Below are positions 32,084-32,139 of a stretch of DNA of 32,139 nucleotides, in pieces. Origin of the DNA: Massilia aquatica. GTDB taxonomy: Bacteria > Pseudomonadota > Gammaproteobacteria > Burkholderiales > Burkholderiaceae_D. Each line of letters begins with the position of its first letter. Position 1 is the first letter of the stretch. Under the pieces are notes generated by a model. That model was not told the DNA's origin. It ran no database searches and saw only the letters and a list, made by a program, of their open reading frames with translations. The translations under genes were made by a program, and so were the position numbers. Where the stretch lies: the NCBI RefSeq assembly GCF_011682045.1, contig NZ_VVIW01000042.1:1-32139 (forward strand), in the 5' to 3' direction.

Positions 32084-32139
32084 GAACTGAAGAGTTTGAT
32101 CCTGGCTCAGATTGAACGCTGGCGGCATGCCTTACACAT
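32084..32139 (+). rRNA. rrs: 16S ribosomal RNA, 5' end (partial)
   Basis: GAACTGAAGAGTTTGATCC followed by TGGCTCAGATTGAACGCTGG is the conserved 5' end of bacterial 16S rRNA, and GGCGGCATGCCTTACACAT is the usual Burkholderiales continuation. The gene runs off the right edge. The exact processed start is uncertain by a few bases. Confidence 0.97.

Overview
The window is a chromosomal segment of a GC-rich betaproteobacterium. It opens in the 3' end of one rRNA operon (5S rRNA and its terminator) and closes on the first ~56 bases of the 16S rRNA of a second operon in the same orientation. The 5S and 16S sequences, the GC-rich coding style and the gene set suggest Burkholderiales, most likely Oxalobacteraceae (Massilia/Telluria-like). 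The genus is an inference. No tRNA, insertion sequence, CRISPR array or phage gene was seen.

Left part (1-8005, + strand): after the 5S terminator comes a membrane-anchored phosphodiester-glycosidase (DUF2233) protein. A complete type I Wadjet system, jetABCD (MksF-MksE-MksB-MksG), follows. Its four genes are coupled by ATGA overlaps. Wadjet complexes are SMC-like motors with a Toprim nuclease subunit that cut circular plasmids.

Centre (8006-22607, - strand): a large cobalamin locus. Read in its own direction, cobT-cobS-cobC come first. Then a perfect TATAAT -10 element sits on the cobC stop codon, followed by a cobalamin riboswitch. The riboswitch leads btuB-btuC-btuD-cobO-cobB(cbiA)-cobU-cbiB-cobD-btuF-cobQ, which mostly overlap or nearly touch. 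Together they encode outer-membrane and inner-membrane corrinoid import, corrin adenosylation and amidation, aminopropanol attachment and nucleotide-loop assembly. No corrin-ring-building genes are present here. The last minus-strand gene (8006-9418) is an unfamiliar protein with an N-terminal cupin-like His cluster and a C-terminal DUF2867-like domain. It probably has its own promoter, and its stop codon abuts that of jetD.

Right part (22782-32139): a translationally coupled DUF2868 membrane protein and DUF3482 GTPase-like protein. Then comes a small cluster of unrecognised proteins, including a tandem pair of diverged paralogues. After a strong terminator lies a divergent pair: a TonB-dependent receptor very like E. 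coli YncD/PqqU (PQQ uptake) and an AldB/ExaC-type aldehyde dehydrogenase followed by a DUF779 protein. The last ~460 bases are the promoter and leader region of the next rRNA operon, with two sigma-70 promoters, a perfect inverted repeat around one of them, and a boxA antitermination element.

All domain and family calls come from reading sequence motifs by eye; no database search was run.
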